From Planctomycetaceae bacterium (GTDB lineage Bacteria > Planctomycetota > Phycisphaerae > Phycisphaerales > SM1A02): a DNA stretch of 8,870 bases. The stretch lies in contig JAIYCA010000308.1 in the NCBI GenBank assembly GCA_027488265.1, positions 1-8,870 on the forward strand, given 5' to 3'. This document shows, piece by piece, positions 6,264 to 8,870 of the stretch. The number at the start of each line of letters is the position of its first letter. Positions within the stretch are counted from its first letter, which is position 1. The notes beneath the pieces were generated by a model. It made no database searches and was not told where the DNA came from. It worked only from the letters and a program-made list of their open reading frames with translations. The translations under genes were made by a program, and so were the position numbers.

Positions 6264-8371
6264 TCTTCCGACGACGACGCATCACAGGCGATACCACCGC
6301 GATTCCTGCGGCTTCCGCAACTGGAATTGGAGCTCACGCGCCCGCTACGCGTGGCAAGAAGATCGCGCTTGGTTCGCGCATTTTCGTTGGCGCGATTGCG
6401 CTTGGAATTGTTGGGACCACCGCGCGCGTCTATCAGTTGAAAGCGCATCCTGCGCCGGAACTCCTCGGCTCGATGGAGCGTGCGAACGGTCGGCCCATTC
6501 AAGAGAAGACGATCATCGCGCAGCACCCACGTGGCGCTATCGTCGATGCGCGTGGGCGCAAGCTCGCGGTCGACGCACTCGGCGGAACGCTGTTCATTGA
6601 TGTGCGTGATCTCTATCGCGACGCGCTCAACCGCGCGATCGCTGCAGAGCGCAAAGCGCGTCGCGAGAGTGAAGAGGAGTCGGAGCGCGGCAAGATCACG
6701 CTCGCGTCGCTCAAATCGGATCTCGATCCGATTGGCGAGTTGGTCGCTGCGCTCGAAACGCCGCTCGGGATGCCGCGCGCAGAGCTCACGCGCGCGATCT
6801 ATGAGAAGGTGCCGGAAGATTTGCGCACGTTGCGTCGCACGATGACCGACGCGGATTGGGATCGACTGAAGCGCTACGTCGTTCTTTCGAAGGATCTCAA
6901 TGCGGAGCAGATTGATGCGCTTGCTGCCGCGCGCAAAGAAAGCGGCCCGACTGGCATTCTGCGCGGCGCACACGTCGAAACGCGGCCTGAGCGCATTCTG
7001 CCGTTCGGCGACACCGCTGCGGCACTCATTGGTTTCGTCGGCTTTGATGCGCCGCGTGACCCCGTCACGAAAGAGCCACTCGGTGGCGAACGCGTGCGCG
7101 GATTGAGCGGCATCGAGTCGAGCGCCGACAAGCGACTCGCATCGACGCCTGGCGAAACAGCGACCATCGTCGACAGCACGGGTTCGGTGATGGCCGTGCC
7201 TGCGAGCAGTCACTTCCCCGGTGCGGCTGGCCTTGATGTGCGACTCTCGATTGATGTCGTCATCCAAGAGATCGTCGAGCGTCGACTTCGTGAGACGGTC
7301 GCGAAATCGAATGCTGGTGGCGCGCGCTGCATCGTGGTCGATGTCGAATCCGGTGAAGTCCTCGCGGCGTACGACATGTTGCGTACAGGCTCGCCCTATG
7401 CGCAAGCGGTCTCCGACAAGTTTGCCGCACAAGATCCGCGGCTCGCGCGCTTGCGTTGGGTGACTGATCCGTTTGAGCCAGGCTCGATTTTCAAGCCGTT
7501 CGTCTGGGCTTGGTCGCTTGAAATCGGTAAAGCCCGCGCGGGTGAAACGATTCATCTTCCCGATGGGCCGCTCACGATCGTCGATGGTCGTGCGCGCCGC
7601 ACGATTCGCGAAGCACACTCCTCGAGCTACGGCACGAAGACGTGGCGCGAATGCCTCATCAAGTCGGTGAACGCCGGCATGGCGACCATCGCGATGCGCA
7701 TGACGAACGACGAGATGATGGATTGTCTGCGTTCGTTTGGATTTGATCGCGCGACAGGCATTGGCTTCAAGGCCGAGACGCGCGGCATTCTTCCGCCGAA
7801 AGACGAGTGGACGAACAAGACACGCGCGCTCGCGTCGGTGAGCTTCGGTCAAGGCATCGCAGTGACGCCGCTGCAACTGGTGCACGCATTCACCGCGTTC
7901 TGCCGCGATGGCTCGATGGTGCCACTGTCGCTCGCGCCGCTGGCCGACGATTCGCTGAGCGGTTCACAGCCTGTGCTTTCACCGAAGATCGTCGCGGAAA
8001 CACGCGCGGTGATGGAAGACGTCATTCTCGAAGGCACGGGCAAGCGACTCAAGAACATTCTTCGCTACACGGCGTTTGGAAAGTCGGGTACCGCGCAACT
8101 CGTGAATCCAAAGGGCGGCTACTTCCAAGATCGCTACATGTCGAGCTTCTTGCTTGGCGCGCCGTTCGATCGCCCCGAACTCGCGATCCTTGTCACCATC
8201 GAAGATCCCGACAAGTCGAAGGGCGTCACCGGCGGTGGCGCGCTCGCGGGCCCGTGTGCTGCGGAAATCATGAACGAAGCGCTCGAGTATCTCGGCGTGC
8301 CGCAGACTGGCGAACTCGTGTACGGCGAGAAGAAGAACGCGACGAAGAACGGCATTGCTGTCGCGAACTAG
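6260..8371 (+). CDS. ftsI: FtsI/PBP2-like peptidoglycan D,D-transpeptidase (class B penicillin-binding protein)
   Basis: The 703-residue protein has a basic N-terminus (MIFRRRR), one membrane helix at about 36-55, then the class B PBP dimerisation region with HPRGAIVDARGRKLAVD (89-105), ILPFGDTAAALIGFVG (246-261) and GLSGIESSADKRL (281-293). The transpeptidase domain carries the three active-site motifs: SIFK with nucleophile Ser409 and Lys412, SVN at 469-471, and KSGT at 608-611. No PASTA repeats follow. The protein cross-links septal peptidoglycan in the periplasm, together with FtsW and the FtsQLB complex. It is somewhat longer than E. coli FtsI (588 residues); part of this is a charged helical stretch at about 118-150 and further sequence to about 230 in the pedestal region. 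The start overlaps the ftsL-like stop, the classic ftsL-ftsI order. An elongation-type PBP2 is less likely given the neighbours. The gene ends 13 nt before a convergent gene. Confidence 0.92.
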   Translation: MIFRRRRITGDTTAIPAASATGIGAHAPATRGKKIALGSRIFVGAIALGIVGTTARVYQLKAHPAPELLGSMERANGRPIQEKTIIAQHPRGAIVDARGRKLAVDALGGTLFIDVRDLYRDALNRAIAAERKARRESEEESERGKITLASLKSDLDPIGELVAALETPLGMPRAELTRAIYEKVPEDLRTLRRTMTDADWDRLKRYVVLSKDLNAEQIDALAAARKESGPTGILRGAHVETRPERILPFGDTAAALIGFVGFDAPRDPVTKEPLGGERVRGLSGIESSADKRLASTPGETATIVDSTGSVMAVPASSHFPGAAGLDVRLSIDVVIQEIVERRLRETVAKSNAGGARCIVVDVESGEVLAAYDMLRTGSPYAQAVSDKFAAQDPRLARLRWVTDPFEPGSIFKPFVWAWSLEIGKARAGETIHLPDGPLTIVDGRARRTIREAHSSSYGTKTWRECLIKSVNAGMATIAMRMTNDEMMDCLRSFGFDRATGIGFKAETRGILPPKDEWTNKTRALASVSFGQGIAVTPLQLVHAFTAFCRDGSMVPLSLAPLADDSLSGSQPVLSPKIVAETRAVMEDVILEGTGKRLKNILRYTAFGKSGTAQLVNPKGGYFQDRYMSSFLLGAPFDRPELAILVTIEDPDKSKGVTGGGALAGPCAAEIMNEALEYLGVPQTGELVYGEKKNATKNGIAVAN

Positions 8372-8376
8372 CGCGA
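8361..8376. repeat. Short inverted repeat across the ftsI stop codon
   Basis: TCGCG at 8361-8365 and CGCGA at 8372-8376 are complementary around a 6-nt loop containing the TAG stop. A 5-bp stem without a T-run is too weak to call a terminator, but it is the only hairpin seen in the 13-nt gap between the convergent genes. Confidence 0.2.
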
Positions 8377-8384
8377 GCGATTCG

Positions 8385-8870
8385 TTACTCACCAACAACA
8401 GCGACGGTCCGCACGCTTGCGGTTTTCGCCGCATCACGCACAAGACGTGGCTCGCTCATCCACACTTCGTCGGCGTTGTCGTCGCCATTTCCCCAGATGC
8501 CGACGGAGAACACGATCGGCCGTCCAGAGTTTGCTCCGACCGGAATCCGAATGACACGTGCGTTGGTGTCGGGGGTCGTTGTGCTGTTCGTGTCGCGATT
8601 GATCCCGATGCGTTCCGCCCGTGCGAGTACGCCATTGACGTAGCAGCGCACGGTTGAACCGTTGCCATATCGCGTCTGCGTGTTTCGCACCGCGACTTCG
8701 ATCGCGCTATCGGGAGACGGCACGGAGATCAGGTAGTCGAAGGCGATCTCCGAATCGCCGCCGTGGGAGACGAAGCGGAAATTCTGAGCGACGCTCGAGC
8801 CTGAAAGACGCAGTGACTTCTGATTTGGCGGTGCGTACTCGCCGCCGCGCTCAAGACCCGTGGCATCGGA
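8385..8870 (-). CDS. Hypothetical, probably extracellular beta-rich protein (C-terminal part; 5' end beyond the window)
   Basis: On the minus strand a frame stays open from the right window edge to TAA at 8385-8387, giving 161 visible residues. A GTG at 8723 is in frame, but coding-like sequence continues upstream of it (for example KSLRLSGSSVAQNFRFVSHGG), so it is probably not the true start. The protein alternates short hydrophobic and polar stretches rich in Ser, Thr, Asn, Gly and Val, for example AIEVAVRNTQTRYGNGSTV, RIPVGANSGRPIVFSVGIWG and DEVWMSEPRLV. That pattern suggests a beta-sandwich domain such as those of secreted carbohydrate-binding or surface proteins. No membrane helix, catalytic motif or sorting signal is visible in this part. 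No family is recognised. It converges on the ftsI-like gene and is probably unrelated to it in function. Confidence 0.65.
   Translation of the reverse strand, partial: SDATGLERGGEYAPPNQKSLRLSGSSVAQNFRFVSHGGDSEIAFDYLISVPSPDSAIEVAVRNTQTRYGNGSTVRCYVNGVLARAERIGINRDTNSTTTPDTNARVIRIPVGANSGRPIVFSVGIWGNGDDNADEVWMSEPRLVRDAAKTASVRTVAVVGE

Noticed and set aside
6044..7885. Long open frame (613 codons) on the minus strand opposite the FtsI-like gene
   Set aside because: It is Arg/His/Ala-rich with no recognisable domain. The opposite strand carries all class B PBP motifs. Long antisense frames are expected in GC-biased coding sequence.
7807..8643. 278-codon plus-strand frame running past the end of the FtsI-like gene
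   Set aside because: It overlaps the conserved KSGT region of the transpeptidase in another frame and the minus-strand gene beyond. Its composition is Arg-rich and no domain is visible.

Overview
The window is a compact, GC-rich (roughly 60%) bacterial segment. It carries seven main genes, six on the plus strand and one convergent partial gene on the minus strand, plus one weak candidate small ORF. The combination is: a Wzz/BY-kinase-type exopolysaccharide protein, an extended-SDR nucleotide-sugar enzyme, a WecA/TagO-type glycosyl-phosphate transferase, and then rsmH, a LysM protein, an FtsL-like protein and an FtsI/PBP-type transpeptidase. A Gram-negative, peptidoglycan-containing lineage fits, possibly Planctomycetota (for example a Phycisphaerae-like organism that retained ftsI). 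That taxonomic call is inference from gene style and order, not from a marker gene.

Positions 1-3848 form an exopolysaccharide module. It starts with the 3' part of a Wzz-like chain-length/BY-kinase-like protein whose Walker A lysine position is threonine. Next comes an SDR epimerase/dehydratase for nucleotide sugars, then a membrane phosphoglycosyl transferase that would load the first sugar phosphate onto undecaprenyl phosphate. The second and third genes overlap by 13 nt.

Positions 3845-8371 form a short division/cell-wall (dcw-like) module: rsmH, a membrane-anchored double-LysM protein, an FtsL-like bitopic protein and an FtsI/PBP2-like transpeptidase. It joins the exopolysaccharide module through an ATGA stop/start overlap, so the two may share transcripts. 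No mraZ lies upstream of rsmH, and no murE/murF follows ftsI. Instead a convergent gene ends 13 nt after ftsI.

Positions 8385-8870 hold the C-terminal part of a minus-strand protein that looks extracellular and beta-rich, with no recognised function.

The most notable points are the LysM protein inserted between rsmH and ftsL, the lysine-less Walker A of the BY-kinase-like protein beside an intact tyrosine-bearing tail, the fusion of glycan-export and division gene sets into one gene string, and a 12-bp tandem repeat that extends the RsmH C-terminus. No RNA genes, insertion sequences, CRISPR arrays or convincing Rho-independent terminators were seen. No gene-free stretch exceeds 115 bases.
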